DNA from: CAVRGQ01 sp963720785
GTDB taxonomy: Bacteria; Actinomycetota; Acidimicrobiia; IMCC26256; DASPTH01
Assembly: GCA_963720785.1 (NCBI GenBank)
Contig: CAVRGQ010000009.1
Coordinates: forward strand, 682,001 to 746,000
Direction of reading: 5' to 3'
Length of the DNA: 64,000 nucleotides
Position numbers and translations under genes: made by a program. Under the pieces are notes generated by a model. The model made no database searches. It saw only the letters and a list, made by a program, of their open reading frames with translations, and was not told where the DNA came from. Positions 8,638 to 17,168 of the stretch are shown here, piece by piece; the first letter of the stretch is position 1, and the number at the start of each line of letters is the position of its first letter.

Positions 8638-10624
8638 TCAGCCGCCCGCGGAGGGGTTCTTGGCGATCTCGGCGAGGAACTCGTCGTTGCTCCGGGTCGT
8701 GCGGATCTTGTCGATCAACAACTCGAGACCCTTCCCTTCTTCCAGGGCGTTGAGAACTCGTCGCAATTTCCACACCTGCTGGAGCTGGATGCGGTCGAAC
8801 AGCAGCTCCTCGTGGCGGGTGCTGGAGCCCTGCGGGTCGATCGAGGGGAAGATCCGGCGCTCGGCCAGACGGCGGTCGAGGCGCAGCTCCATGTTGCCGG
8901 TGCCCTTGAACTCCTCGAAGATCACCTCGTCCATCCGGCTGCCGGTCTCGACGAGGGCGGTGGCGACGATGGTGAGCGAGCCGCCCTCCTCGATGTTGCG
9001 GGCGGCACCGAAGAACTTCTTGGGCGGGTACAGCGCGCTCGGAGTCGACACCACCGGACATGATCCGGCCGGAGGTCGGCGCCGCGAGGTTGTAGGCCCG
9101 GGCCAGACGCGTGATGCCGTCGAGCACGATCACGACGTCCTTGCCCATCTCGACGAGGCGCTTGGCCCGCTCGATGGTGAGCTCCGCCACGTGCGTGTGC
9201 TCGTCGGAGGGACGGTCGAACGTGCTCGCGACCACCTCGCCCCGCACCACGTGGCGCTTCATGTCGGTGACTTCCTCGGGCCGCTCGTCGACGAGCAGCA
9301 CCATGAGGTGCACCTCGGGGTTGTTGCGTTCGATCGCGTAGACCAGCTGCTTGAGGATGGTGGTCTTGCCGGCCTTCGGCGGAGAGACGATCAGGCCTCG
9401 CTGGCCCTTGCCGATCGGCGAGATGAGGTCGACGATGCGGCCGGTGATCTCGTTCGGCTCGTCGGTCAGTTCGAGCTTCAGCTTCGAGTCCGGGAACAGC
9501 GGCGTGAGGTCCTCGAACTTCACGCGGTTGCGCGCCTCGTCGGGCGTCATGCCGCTGATCTCGTCGACGCGCAGCAGCGCGGGGTACTTCTCGTTGCTGG
9601 CCTGCGGTCGCGACGCGCCGTGGACGTAGTCGCCTTTGCGCAGCGCGAAGCGGCGCACCTGCGACGCCGACACGTAGACATCCTTCGGGCCCGGCAGGTA
9701 GCCGCCGCAGCGGAGGAAGCCGTAGCCCTCGTCGCGGAGGTCGAGCAGGCCCTGCACCGGGATCGGCTCGCCCTGGAACTCCTGCGGGCGCGGCTCGTTG
9801 CCGCCACGCGGCTCGTTGCCGCCGCCCTCCTGGCCGCCGCGGCCCCGACGGCGACGCCGGCCGCGCCGGTTGCCGTCGCCGAATTCGTCCTGCTGCTGGC
9901 TGCCCTGGTTGCCCGCCTGCTGGTTGCCCGCCTGCTGGTTGCCCTGACCCTGGTTGCCGGGCTGCTGGTTGCCGGGCTGCTGGTTGCCGGGCTGCTGGTT
10001 GCCCTGGTGCTGGTTGCGATCACCGGCACCGGTGTCGCTGTCGGACTCGGCAGACGCGGCGGACTCGGCGGATGAGACGGACTCGGCGGGAGATGCGGAC
10101 TCGGTGGCAGATGCGGTCTCGGCGGACGTGACGGACTCCGATGATGGAGGAGAGGATGGGGCCGGAGCGGTGCTCGACTCGGCCGCACGACGGCGCTGAC
10201 GGGGCATGACGTCGACGTCGCCGCTGCTGTCGCCGCCGAGCGAGTCCTCCTCGGCCGCGAGTGCGGCGAGGGACTCGTCCTGGGTCTTCAGCTCCGAGGC
10301 GCGGGCCGAACGCACCCGGCGTGGCTTCGGCGCATCCTCGCCCTGACCCTCGGGACGCTCGGCTGCGCTGCCGGTGTCGGACCCGGCCGCGGACCCGTTG
10401 TCGGACCTGGCCGCACGGGACGACGCCCGCGGCGCCTTCTCGGCGCTCTTGTCGGCCTGCTCGCTGCTGCCGTTGCCACCGTCGACGACGCCCATGATGG
10501 CTTCGACCAGATCGGCCTTGCGCATGCGGGTCGCGGCCTTCACACCAATCGCACTGGCGATGGTGTGCAGCTCGTCGCGGTCCTTGCCGGCGAGCACGGA
10601 CCGATCGATCTGCTCGGGACTCAT
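8638..10624 (-). CDS. rho: Transcription termination factor Rho with Asn/Gln-rich insert (frameshifted)
   Basis: Rho is an RNA-dependent ATPase helicase that ends transcription. From ATG at 10624 (GGAG seven bases upstream) the protein has the Rho N-terminal helical domain, a long low-complexity region (about residues 65-270) with acidic/Ser/Ala repeats, an Asn/Gln block and an Arg/Gly block, then the RNA-binding OB fold (LDLRDEGYGFLR), Walker A (PPKAGKTT) and Q-loop region. At about 9047 one extra C (GACTCCGAG) moves the frame just before YPPKKFFGAARN; the remaining 138 codons follow in the next frame. Repaired length is about 661 aa. As Rho is essential in actinobacteria, this is most likely a sequence error. 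Confidence 0.95.
9889..10017 (-). repeat. 15-bp repeats coding for the Rho Asn/Gln tract
   Basis: Three perfect 15-bp copies (9951-9995) and two copies of a variant unit (9906-9935) encode GNQQP and GNQQA pentapeptides. The whole 43-residue block is 60 percent Asn or Gln (8 N, 18 Q). Tandem in-frame units suggest that its length can change by slippage without breaking the gene. Confidence 0.9.
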
Positions 10625-10843
10625 TGGGTTACTCCCTCGGCCGTCCGGCACGCGCGAAACGGCGCGGTGCGGACGGACACGGTTTGTCAGTCCCCGAAGG
10701 TCGTCAGGGGAGAATTCCCCCGGGGAACGAGAGACGGAACTGTCACCGTCGAGAGCGAACAGGCTCGACATCGACCGGCGACGTGGTCACCTTAACCCCC
10801 CGCACGACCCGACGCCAAACACCCCAGCTGACAGACTGCCGAC
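10625..10843. promoter_or_regulatory. Divergent region between rho and the secreted hydrolase gene
   Basis: About 220 bases with no gene. On the plus side CAGACT (10832-10837) is a possible -10 six bases before the GTG at 10844. On the rho side no convincing -35/-10 pair is seen; the rho frame stays open through most of the region, so a longer rho N-terminus cannot be fully excluded, but the ribosome site before 10624 argues against it. Confidence 0.35.
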
Positions 10844-11788
10844 GTGTGGTTGCGCCGGGGGGCCTTCGTACTGCTCGTCGGCACCCTCGCGGCCGGGCTC
10901 GGCGGGCTCACCGGCGGCGGCGCCTCCGCCGCGCCGGGCGCGACCAGGATCACGAGCGCCACGAGTACGACGGTGGCCGCGCCGACGGTCCTCCACCTGA
11001 CCTTCGTGGACCGCAGCCGCCCGACCGACGACCCGAACGACGTCCACGACGCTCCCGACCGGACGCTCGTCACCACCGTGGTACTCCCCGCCGGCACGCG
11101 GCCCGCTCCCCTGGTGCTCCTGGCGCACGGCGCCGACGGGGACCCGGCGAAGTTCACGCAGCTCATGGGCGCGTGGGCGGCGGCCGGCTACGTGGTGGCG
11201 GCACCGGCATTCCCGCTCACCGGTCTCGTCAACGACCGACCCCGCGTGTTCACCGACTTCGTCAACCAGCCCGACGACCTGCGCTTCGTGCTCACCTCCC
11301 TGCTGCGCGAATCGCGCCGCGCGCAGGGCGCGTTGCACGGTCGCATCGATCCCCGCCACGTGGGCGCGGCGGGCATGTCCCTGGGTGGTGCGACCGTGTT
11401 CGGGTTGGCGAGCTGCTGCGTCGACCCGCGCATCGACGCGCTCGTGCTGATGGACGCGGTGCACCTGCCGTTCCCCGACGATCCGCCGGTCGAGTTCACC
11501 ACGCCGGTGATGTTCGTCCACATCGACACCGACCCGGTCGCGCCGTATCGCGCATCGGCGGAGGCCTACGCCGCGGCCGGCGCGCCGAAGTTCCTGATGA
11601 CCCTGCACGGCGGACTGCACCCCGAGCCCTACGAGGACACCCCGAGCCCGCACGACGGCGCGGTCGTCGCCGCGACCACCGCGTTCTGGGACGCGTACCT
11701 GCGCGGTCGACGTGCCGCCGTCGCCGAGATCACCCGGGCCGGCACGGTGGCGGGCCTGAGCGACGTCAGCCGCGACACCGGCGGCTGA
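10844..11788 (+). CDS. Secreted alpha/beta hydrolase (dienelactone hydrolase / PAF-acetylhydrolase-like)
   Basis: A 314-aa protein with a signal peptide (WLRRGAFVLLVGTLAAG, cleavage near residue 30) and an alpha/beta-hydrolase core: oxyanion region LLAHGADGDP, nucleophile elbow GMSLGG, and late His in LHGGLHPEPYE. The family cleaves esters or lactones, and the secreted form fits lipases or cutinase-like polyester hydrolases. The substrate cannot be told from sequence. GTG at 10844 follows a -10-like element at leaderless distance. It converges on the apgM gene 12 bases away, so it is a single-gene unit. Confidence 0.8.
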   Translation: MWLRRGAFVLLVGTLAAGLGGLTGGGASAAPGATRITSATSTTVAAPTVLHLTFVDRSRPTDDPNDVHDAPDRTLVTTVVLPAGTRPAPLVLLAHGADGDPAKFTQLMGAWAAAGYVVAAPAFPLTGLVNDRPRVFTDFVNQPDDLRFVLTSLLRESRRAQGALHGRIDPRHVGAAGMSLGGATVFGLASCCVDPRIDALVLMDAVHLPFPDDPPVEFTTPVMFVHIDTDPVAPYRASAEAYAAAGAPKFLMTLHGGLHPEPYEDTPSPHDGAVVAATTAFWDAYLRGRRAAVAEITRAGTVAGLSDVSRDTGG

Positions 11789-11800
11789 GCACTCTCACCG

Positions 11801-12976
11801 TCAGCGGACGACGCGCTCCATGAGGGTGTGCGCGGCGACGGGGGTGGCCCCGGCGACCGCGGCCTCGGTGTACACCCCGCCCGGACCGGCGACTTCGGAG
11901 TCGAAGAAGAGGTACGGCACCGGCGCCGAGGTGTGGGTGCGGATGCCGCACGGCGTGGCGTGGTCGGGCAGCAGGAGGATGCGGTGCGGGGTGCCGCGCA
12001 GCGCGTCGCTGATCGGCCCGATGACCTCGGAGTCCCACAGCTCGAGCGAGCGCACCTTCTCGTCGATCGCACCCTGGTGGCCGGCTTCGTCGGTGGCCTC
12101 CACATGCAGGAGGAAGAAGTCGCGATCGGCGAGCGAGGCGAGGGCGGCGTCCCGCTGGCCGGCGTAGTCGTTGTCGAACCCGGCGGTCGCGCCGGGCACG
12201 TCGACCACCTCGATGCCCGCGAGCACGCCGAGGCCGCGCACGAGGTCGACCGCGGACGACAACCGGCCGTCGACACCGAAGCGCGACGCGAACTCGGGCA
12301 GGCGCGGGCGGGTGCCCTGGCCCCACAGCCAGATCTGCGTGGCCGTCGAGCCGACCTCGGCCGCCACCTGGGCGACGACAGGACGCGACGCCTCCATGAG
12401 GGCGGCGAGCTTCGCGGCCGCGGGCCCGGTGGGCAGCACGGCGGCCTTGCCGGTGAGGTCGTGCGGCGGGACGCAGTCGGCGTCGCCCAACGCGACGGGC
12501 ACCACGCAGAGGTGGCGGTACTCCACGCCGGGGTGGAAGCGGATGCCGTCGCGACCACCGCCGAGCTGCGCGTCGAGCGCCTCGATGATGGGGCGCGCCT
12601 GCTCGCTCGTGATGTGGCCGGCGGCGAAGTCGACCATGGTCCCCGGCTCGCCGGCGGACACGTCGACGGTGACGAGGTTGCACCGGAACGCCACCTCGTC
12701 GGGGGCGAGCTCCACACCCATCGCGGCAGCCTCGATCGGCGCGCGACCGGTGTGGTACTCGGCGGGGTCGTACCCGAGGATCGCCAGGTTGCCGACGTCG
12801 CTGCCGGGCGGCAGACCCGGAGGGATCACCTCGGCGAGGCCGACCTCACCCCGCGCCGCGAGCGCGGCGAGGTTCGGCATGCGGGCGGCTTCGAGCGGGG
12901 TACGGCCGTCGAGCTCGGCGAGCGGCTCGTCGGCGCAACCATCGGGGACGAGCACCACGTACTTCACAACGCCCAT
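11801..12976 (-). CDS. ApgM-type phosphoglycerate mutase family protein, candidate homoserine kinase
   Basis: A 391-aa member of the archaeal-type, cofactor-independent phosphoglycerate mutase family (alkaline phosphatase fold). Visible motifs are VPDGCADEP (metal), GSDVGNLAILGY with the serine nucleophile, VEATDEAGHQG and LPDHATP (metal ligands). A bacterial subgroup of this family has been proposed to be a homoserine kinase in genomes that lack ThrB. Here the gene is close to argS-lysA-hom-thrC and no thrB is in the window, which favours that role; a true mutase cannot be excluded. It is preceded by purU and a strong palindrome that may separate the two transcripts. Confidence 0.8.
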   Translation of the reverse strand: MGVVKYVVLVPDGCADEPLAELDGRTPLEAARMPNLAALAARGEVGLAEVIPPGLPPGSDVGNLAILGYDPAEYHTGRAPIEAAAMGVELAPDEVAFRCNLVTVDVSAGEPGTMVDFAAGHITSEQARPIIEALDAQLGGGRDGIRFHPGVEYRHLCVVPVALGDADCVPPHDLTGKAAVLPTGPAAAKLAALMEASRPVVAQVAAEVGSTATQIWLWGQGTRPRLPEFASRFGVDGRLSSAVDLVRGLGVLAGIEVVDVPGATAGFDNDYAGQRDAALASLADRDFFLLHVEATDEAGHQGAIDEKVRSLELWDSEVIGPISDALRGTPHRILLLPDHATPCGIRTHTSAPVPYLFFDSEVAGPGGVYTEAAVAGATPVAAHTLMERVVR

Positions 12977-12985
12977 CCTACGTGC

Positions 12986-13036
12986 CGAACTTGCGTCGTT
13001 CGCGGGGGTCAGAGCCGGGATCTGGACGCAAGTTCG
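12986..13036. terminator. Long palindrome downstream of purU
   Basis: A 12-bp perfect stem (CGAACTTGCGTC at 12986-12997 with its complement at 13025-13036) around a 27-nt loop, 7 bases after the purU stop and 9 bases before the apgM start. There is no T tract. It resembles the other gene-end palindromes in the window. Confidence 0.55.
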
Positions 13037-13043
13037 AGGGAAC

Positions 13044-13907
13044 TCACCAGAAGACCACGGTGCGGCGGCCGTGGACGAGGACGCGGTGCTGCACGTGGGC
13101 GCGCACCGCGCGGGCCAGCACCGCGACCTCGAGGTCGCGGCCGCGCCGCCGCAGGTCCTCGACTGCGTCGCGGTGGCTCACCCGCACGACGTCCTGGTCG
13201 ATGATCGGGCCGTCGTCGAGCTCGGCGGTCGCGTAGTGCGCGGTGACGCCGATGATCTTCACCCCGCGCTCGTGGGCCTGGTGGTACGGCTTCGCCCCCA
13301 TGAACGCGGGCAGGAACGAGTGGTGGATGTTGATGATCCGCGAGGGCCACCGGTCGACGAAGCCCGCGCTCAGGATCTGCATGTAGCGGGCCAGCACCAC
13401 GAGGTTCACGTCGTGACGCTCGAGCACGGCCTGGATCTCGGCCTCCTGCTGCGGCTTCGTGTCGGGGGTGACGGGCAGGTGCACGAACTCCACGCCGTGC
13501 CAGGCCGCGACCTCCGCGTGGTCGGCGTGGTTGCCGATCACCACCGGGATCTCGATCGGTAGTTCGCCACTGCGCGAGCGCGCGAGCAGGTCGACCAGAC
13601 AGTGCGCCTCCTTCGACACCAGCACGCCGACACGCGGCACGTCGTCGGAGAAGCGCACCGCGCACTCCATGTCGAACTCGTCCACGAGCGGGGCCAGCGC
13701 GGGCTCCAACTCGTCGCGGGCGAGGTCGAAGCCGTCGAGCGCGAACTCGACGCGCTGGAAGAACACGCCGTCGGTGGTGTCGGTGTACTGCTGCGCGTCG
13801 AGCACGTTGCCGCCGTGACGGAACACGAAGTCGGCGATGGCGGCGACGATTCCCGGCCGGTCGGGGCACGACAGCAACAGAACGGCGGTGGGACCCAGGG
13901 TGTTCAT
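13044..13907 (-). CDS. purU: Formyltetrahydrofolate deformylase
   Basis: PurU hydrolyses 10-formyl-THF to THF and formate, balancing the one-carbon pool and supplying formate for purine synthesis. The 287-aa protein has an N-terminal ACT domain (LSCPDRPGIVAAIADFV) and a formyltransferase domain with GNHAD, ARYMQILS and NIHHSFLPAF carrying the catalytic Asn/His. Length is normal. The ATG at 13907 lies inside the first unit of a 14-bp repeat array, and no ribosome site is visible, so initiation may depend on coupling to upstream minigenes in that array. Confidence 0.93.
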   Translation of the reverse strand: MNTLGPTAVLLLSCPDRPGIVAAIADFVFRHGGNVLDAQQYTDTTDGVFFQRVEFALDGFDLARDELEPALAPLVDEFDMECAVRFSDDVPRVGVLVSKEAHCLVDLLARSRSGELPIEIPVVIGNHADHAEVAAWHGVEFVHLPVTPDTKPQQEAEIQAVLERHDVNLVVLARYMQILSAGFVDRWPSRIINIHHSFLPAFMGAKPYHQAHERGVKIIGVTAHYATAELDDGPIIDQDVVRVSHRDAVEDLRRRGRDLEVAVLARAVRAHVQHRVLVHGRRTVVFW

Positions 13908-13972
13908 CGGCTGGTGTTCATCGGCTGGTGTTCATCGGCTGGTGTTCATCGGCTGGTGTTCATCGGCTGGTG
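13903..13972 (-). repeat. Five perfect 14-bp tandem repeats carrying overlapping minigenes before purU
   Basis: Five identical units (TTCATCGGCTGGTG on the plus strand). Read on the minus strand each unit holds an ATG, and each ATG opens the five-codon frame ATG AAC ACC AGC CGA TGA (MNTSR), whose stop overlaps the next ATG as ATGA. Four such minigenes run head to tail and the last stop overlaps the purU start, whose first codons ATG AAC ACC are the final repeat unit. The array fills most of the SDR-purU gap. Confidence 0.95.
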
Positions 13973-13995
13973 TGCACCCGATCGGCTTCGCCGCG

Positions 13996-14793
13996 TCAGC
14001 CGGAGCGCTTGATGACCAGGCCGGCCACCTTGCGGGAGACGCCGGCCGGAGCTGCGCTGGAGAACGCGGCCGCGGTCTTGTTCATCGCGCCGGGGATGGA
14101 CACCGAACGCCGACGGTCGAGGTCGCGCAACGCGTTGCGCACGACGTCGTCGGACGACTGCCACAGGAACTCCGGGATCTGCGTGGTGCCGAGCCCGGCG
14201 CGGTCGTGGAACTCGGTGTGGGTGTACCCGGGGCACACGGCCATCACGTGCACACCCTTCGGGCGCGCCTCCTCGTGCACCGCGTGCGTGAAGCTGTTCA
14301 CGAACGCCTTGGTCGCGCTGTACACCGCGCTCTCGGGCGACGGCTGGTACGCCGCGAGCGACGACACGTTCACGATGGCGCCGCTCCCCCGCGACTCCAT
14401 CGCTGCGAGCCCCGCGTGTGTGAGGCGCACCAGTGCCGACACGTTGAGCTGCACCTCGCGCAGCTCCTGCTGCACGTCGAGGTCGGCGAAGTGGCCGAAG
14501 GTGCCGAAGCCCGCGTTGTTCACGAGCAGGTCGACGGGGCGCTCGGCGGCGCCGATGCGCGCGGCGACGGACTCGAGCTGCGCGGCGTCGAGCAGATCGG
14601 CCGGCAGCACCTCGACGTCGACGCCCGATCGGGCCTGCAGATCGGCGGCGAGCGCCTCGAGCCGTGCCGCGTCACGCGCCACGAGCACGAGATCGGTGCC
14701 GCGCGCCGCGAGCTGTTCGCTGAAGGTGCGGCCGATCCCCGCCGACGCGCCGGTGACCAGCGCGCGGGTGACCTTCGAGGCGGGTGCGCTCAT
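13996..14793 (-). CDS. Short-chain dehydrogenase (DltE-type)
   Basis: A 265-aa classical SDR: cofactor motif TGASAGIG (residues 14-21), NNAG near residue 90, serine in VNVSSLAAY and the YSATK active site near 160. The ARD segment after the second strand (VARDAARL) suggests NADP preference. The substrate is unknown; this subgroup contains many oxidoreductases of lipids and aromatic ketones. Its start overlaps the thrC stop by four bases, so it is transcribed with threonine synthesis genes, but no role in that pathway is known for the family. Confidence 0.85.
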   Translation of the reverse strand: MSAPASKVTRALVTGASAGIGRTFSEQLAARGTDLVLVARDAARLEALAADLQARSGVDVEVLPADLLDAAQLESVAARIGAAERPVDLLVNNAGFGTFGHFADLDVQQELREVQLNVSALVRLTHAGLAAMESRGSGAIVNVSSLAAYQPSPESAVYSATKAFVNSFTHAVHEEARPKGVHVMAVCPGYTHTEFHDRAGLGTTQIPEFLWQSSDDVVRNALRDLDRRRSVSIPGAMNKTAAAFSSAAPAGVSRKVAGLVIKRSG

Positions 14794-15863
14794 GCGGGCA
14801 TCTCCAGTGCGGCGGCGACCTCGTCGGCGTTCGCGTCGACCGCGTCGCCGACGTTGACCTCGGCGATGGCGCGGTTGGGGTCCTTGAGCCCGTGGCCGGT
14901 GACGGTGCAGACCACGACGTCGTCGGCGGCGAGCAGGCCGTCGGCGGCGGCGCGGAACAGGCCGGCCACCGATGCCGCCGACGCGGGTTCGACGAAGCAG
15001 CCCTCCTCACCGGCGAGGAACCGGTAGGCCTCGATGATCTGCGCGTCGGTGACCTCGCCGATGTGCCCGCCCGACTCGTCACGCGCGTTCACCGCGCCCT
15101 GCCAGGAGGCCGGGTTGCCGATCTGGATCGCAGTGGCGAGCGTCTCGGGGTGCAGCACCGGCTCGCCGCGCACGATGGGTGCGGCACCCGCGGCCTGCCA
15201 GCCGAGCATCCGGGGCCGGCGCGACGAGTGCCCCAGCTCCGCGTACTCGCAGTAGCCCTTCCAGTACGCGGTGATGTTTCCCGCGTTGCCGACCGGGATC
15301 GAGTGCACCGTGGGCGCGTCGCCGAGCACGTCGACGATCTCGAACGAAGCGGTCTTCTGTCCCTCGATGCGCGACGGGTTCACCGAGTTCACGACCTCGA
15401 CCCCGGAGCGCTCGCCGAGCGTGCGCACGATGTCGAGGGCCTGGTCGAAGTTGCCGCGCACCGGCACCACTCGAGCGCCGTGGATGAGCGCCTGCGCGAG
15501 CTTGCCCAGCGCGATCTGTCCCTCGGGGATCACCACGCCGCACACCAGACCGGCGCGAGTCGCGTAGGCGGCGGCCGAGGCAGAGGTGTTGCCGGTTGAC
15601 GCGCAGATCACGACCTTGGCGCCGCGCTCCACCGCGTGCGACATGGCCATCGTCATGCCGCGGTCCTTGAACGAGCCGGTGGGGTTGAGCCCCTCGACCT
15701 TCAGCAGCACACGCGCGACACCGACGCGCTGCGCGACCCGCGGTGCGTCGAGGAGCGGGGTGTTGCCCTCCAGCAGCGTGACCACGGGCGTGGCGTCGGT
15801 GACCGGGAGGTGCTCCCGGTACTCCTCGATCAGCCCCCGCCAGCCGTTCGCACCCCTCGCCAC
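14790..15863 (-). CDS. thrC: Threonine synthase
   Basis: Converts O-phosphohomoserine to threonine with PLP. The 357-aa protein has GNTPL near residue 33, the PLP lysine in NPTGSFKDRGM and the SAYWK-type glycine-rich loop (SIPVGNAGNITAYWKGY). Length fits the short actinobacterial form. It begins two bases after the hom stop and overlaps the SDR gene by ATGA, so it belongs to argS-lysA-hom-thrC. Its substrate needs a homoserine kinase, which is not encoded by a recognisable thrB here. Confidence 0.96.
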   Translation of the reverse strand: MARGANGWRGLIEEYREHLPVTDATPVVTLLEGNTPLLDAPRVAQRVGVARVLLKVEGLNPTGSFKDRGMTMAMSHAVERGAKVVICASTGNTSASAAAYATRAGLVCGVVIPEGQIALGKLAQALIHGARVVPVRGNFDQALDIVRTLGERSGVEVVNSVNPSRIEGQKTASFEIVDVLGDAPTVHSIPVGNAGNITAYWKGYCEYAELGHSSRRPRMLGWQAAGAAPIVRGEPVLHPETLATAIQIGNPASWQGAVNARDESGGHIGEVTDAQIIEAYRFLAGEEGCFVEPASAASVAGLFRAAADGLLAADDVVVCTVTGHGLKDPNRAIAEVNVGDAVDANADEVAAALEMPA

Positions 15864-15865
15864 TG

Positions 15866-17164
15866 TCAGTCCTCTCCGACAACCCGCAGGACCGAGCCCA
15901 CGCGGTGCACTTCGTCGATGTTCTCCAGCGCCGCGACCGTCGCGCGCAGGTCGGATTCCCTGGCGGTGTGCGTGACCAAGATCAGGCGCGCCTCGTCGCC
16001 GACGTCGCGCTGCTGCATCGAGCGGATCGACACCCGGTGCTCGCCGAACTTGGTGGCGATCGCCGCGAGCACACCGGGCTGATCGGCGACCTCGAGCTCC
16101 AGGTAGTACTGCGACTCGATGTCGTCGACGGCCCGGATCGGCCGGTCGACGAGCGTGCCGATGGTGGCGCCCTTGCGGCCCTCCGCCACGTTCTTCGCCG
16201 CGTCGACGAGATCGCCGAGCACGGCCGACGCGGTGGGGCCACCGCCGGCACCGCGCCCGTAGAGCATCAACTCGCCGACCGCCTCGCCCTCGATGAACAC
16301 CGCGTTGAAGGAGTCCCGCACCGCCGCCAGCGGGTGCCGCACCGGCACCATCGCCGGATGCACGCGCACCGCCACCTCGCCGCCCGACTCCTCGGCGACC
16401 GCGAGCAGTTTCACCACGTAGCCGAGGTCGGCGGCGGACTCGATGTCGGCCGCGGTGATCCCGGTGATGCCCTCGCGGTACACGTCGGACGCGACGACCT
16501 GGGCGCCGAACGCGATCGAGGCGATGATCGCCACCTTCGCCGCGGCGTCGAAGCCCTCCACGTCGGCCGTGGGGTCGGCCTCCGCGAAGCCGAGCCGCTG
16601 CGCCTCACCCAGCGCGTCGGCGAACGACGCACCTTCGTCGGTCATCTTCGTGAGGATGTAGTTCGTGGTGCCGTTCACGATGCCGGTGACGCGCTTGATG
16701 CGGTCGCCGGCGAGCGACTCGCGCAGTGGGCGGATCAGCGGGATGCCCCCGCCGACCGAGGCCTCGAAGAGGATGTCGACGCCCGCGCGCTGCGCGGCCT
16801 CGAACACCTCGCGACCGTGCGTGGCGACCAGTTCCTTGTTCGCGGTCACGACGGGCTTGCCCGCGGCGAGCGCGTCGGCGATGAGCGTGCGGGCGGGCTC
16901 GATGCCGCCCATGACCTCCACCACGATGTCGACGTCGGGGTCGTGCACGACGGCGGCCGCGTCGGCGGTGAAGGCATCGGCCGGCAGCGGCAGGCCGCGG
17001 TCACGCTCGAGATCGCGCACCACCACCTTGGCGACCTCGATGCGCACGCCCGCCCGTTCCTGCAGCACGTCGGCGTTGTCGTGGATCAACTGCACCAGGG
17101 CGGCCCCGACGTTGCCGCACCCGAGGATCCCGACCCGTACCCGCTCGTCCCGCGCTGGATCCAT
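15866..17164 (-). CDS. hom: Homoserine dehydrogenase with ACT domain
   Basis: Reduces aspartate semialdehyde to homoserine. The 432-aa protein has the NAD(P) site GILGCGNVGAALV, the catalytic region GIVNGTTNYIL and EADPTADVEGFDAAAK, and a C-terminal ACT domain (from about residue 355) that in relatives gives threonine feedback inhibition. ATG at 17164 is chosen because AGGGAG lies nine bases upstream and the start then clears the lysA stop by four bases; another ATG at 17182 would overlap lysA. Confidence 0.96.
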   Translation of the reverse strand: MDPARDERVRVGILGCGNVGAALVQLIHDNADVLQERAGVRIEVAKVVVRDLERDRGLPLPADAFTADAAAVVHDPDVDIVVEVMGGIEPARTLIADALAAGKPVVTANKELVATHGREVFEAAQRAGVDILFEASVGGGIPLIRPLRESLAGDRIKRVTGIVNGTTNYILTKMTDEGASFADALGEAQRLGFAEADPTADVEGFDAAAKVAIIASIAFGAQVVASDVYREGITGITAADIESAADLGYVVKLLAVAEESGGEVAVRVHPAMVPVRHPLAAVRDSFNAVFIEGEAVGELMLYGRGAGGGPTASAVLGDLVDAAKNVAEGRKGATIGTLVDRPIRAVDDIESQYYLELEVADQPGVLAAIATKFGEHRVSIRSMQQRDVGDEARLILVTHTARESDLRATVAALENIDEVHRVGSVLRVVGED

Positions 17165-17168
17165 CGCG

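Noticed and set aside
6013..9063. A plus-strand open frame of over 1000 codons
   Set aside because: It runs antisense through DUF1800, DUF1385, rpmE and rho, has no family motif and is Arg/Val/Gly/His-rich, as expected for a shadow frame in GC-rich DNA.
13903..13972. CRISPR-like or VNTR-only reading of the purU repeats
   Set aside because: Units are directly adjacent with no spacers, so it is not CRISPR; the regular start/stop overlap makes a plain VNTR reading incomplete.
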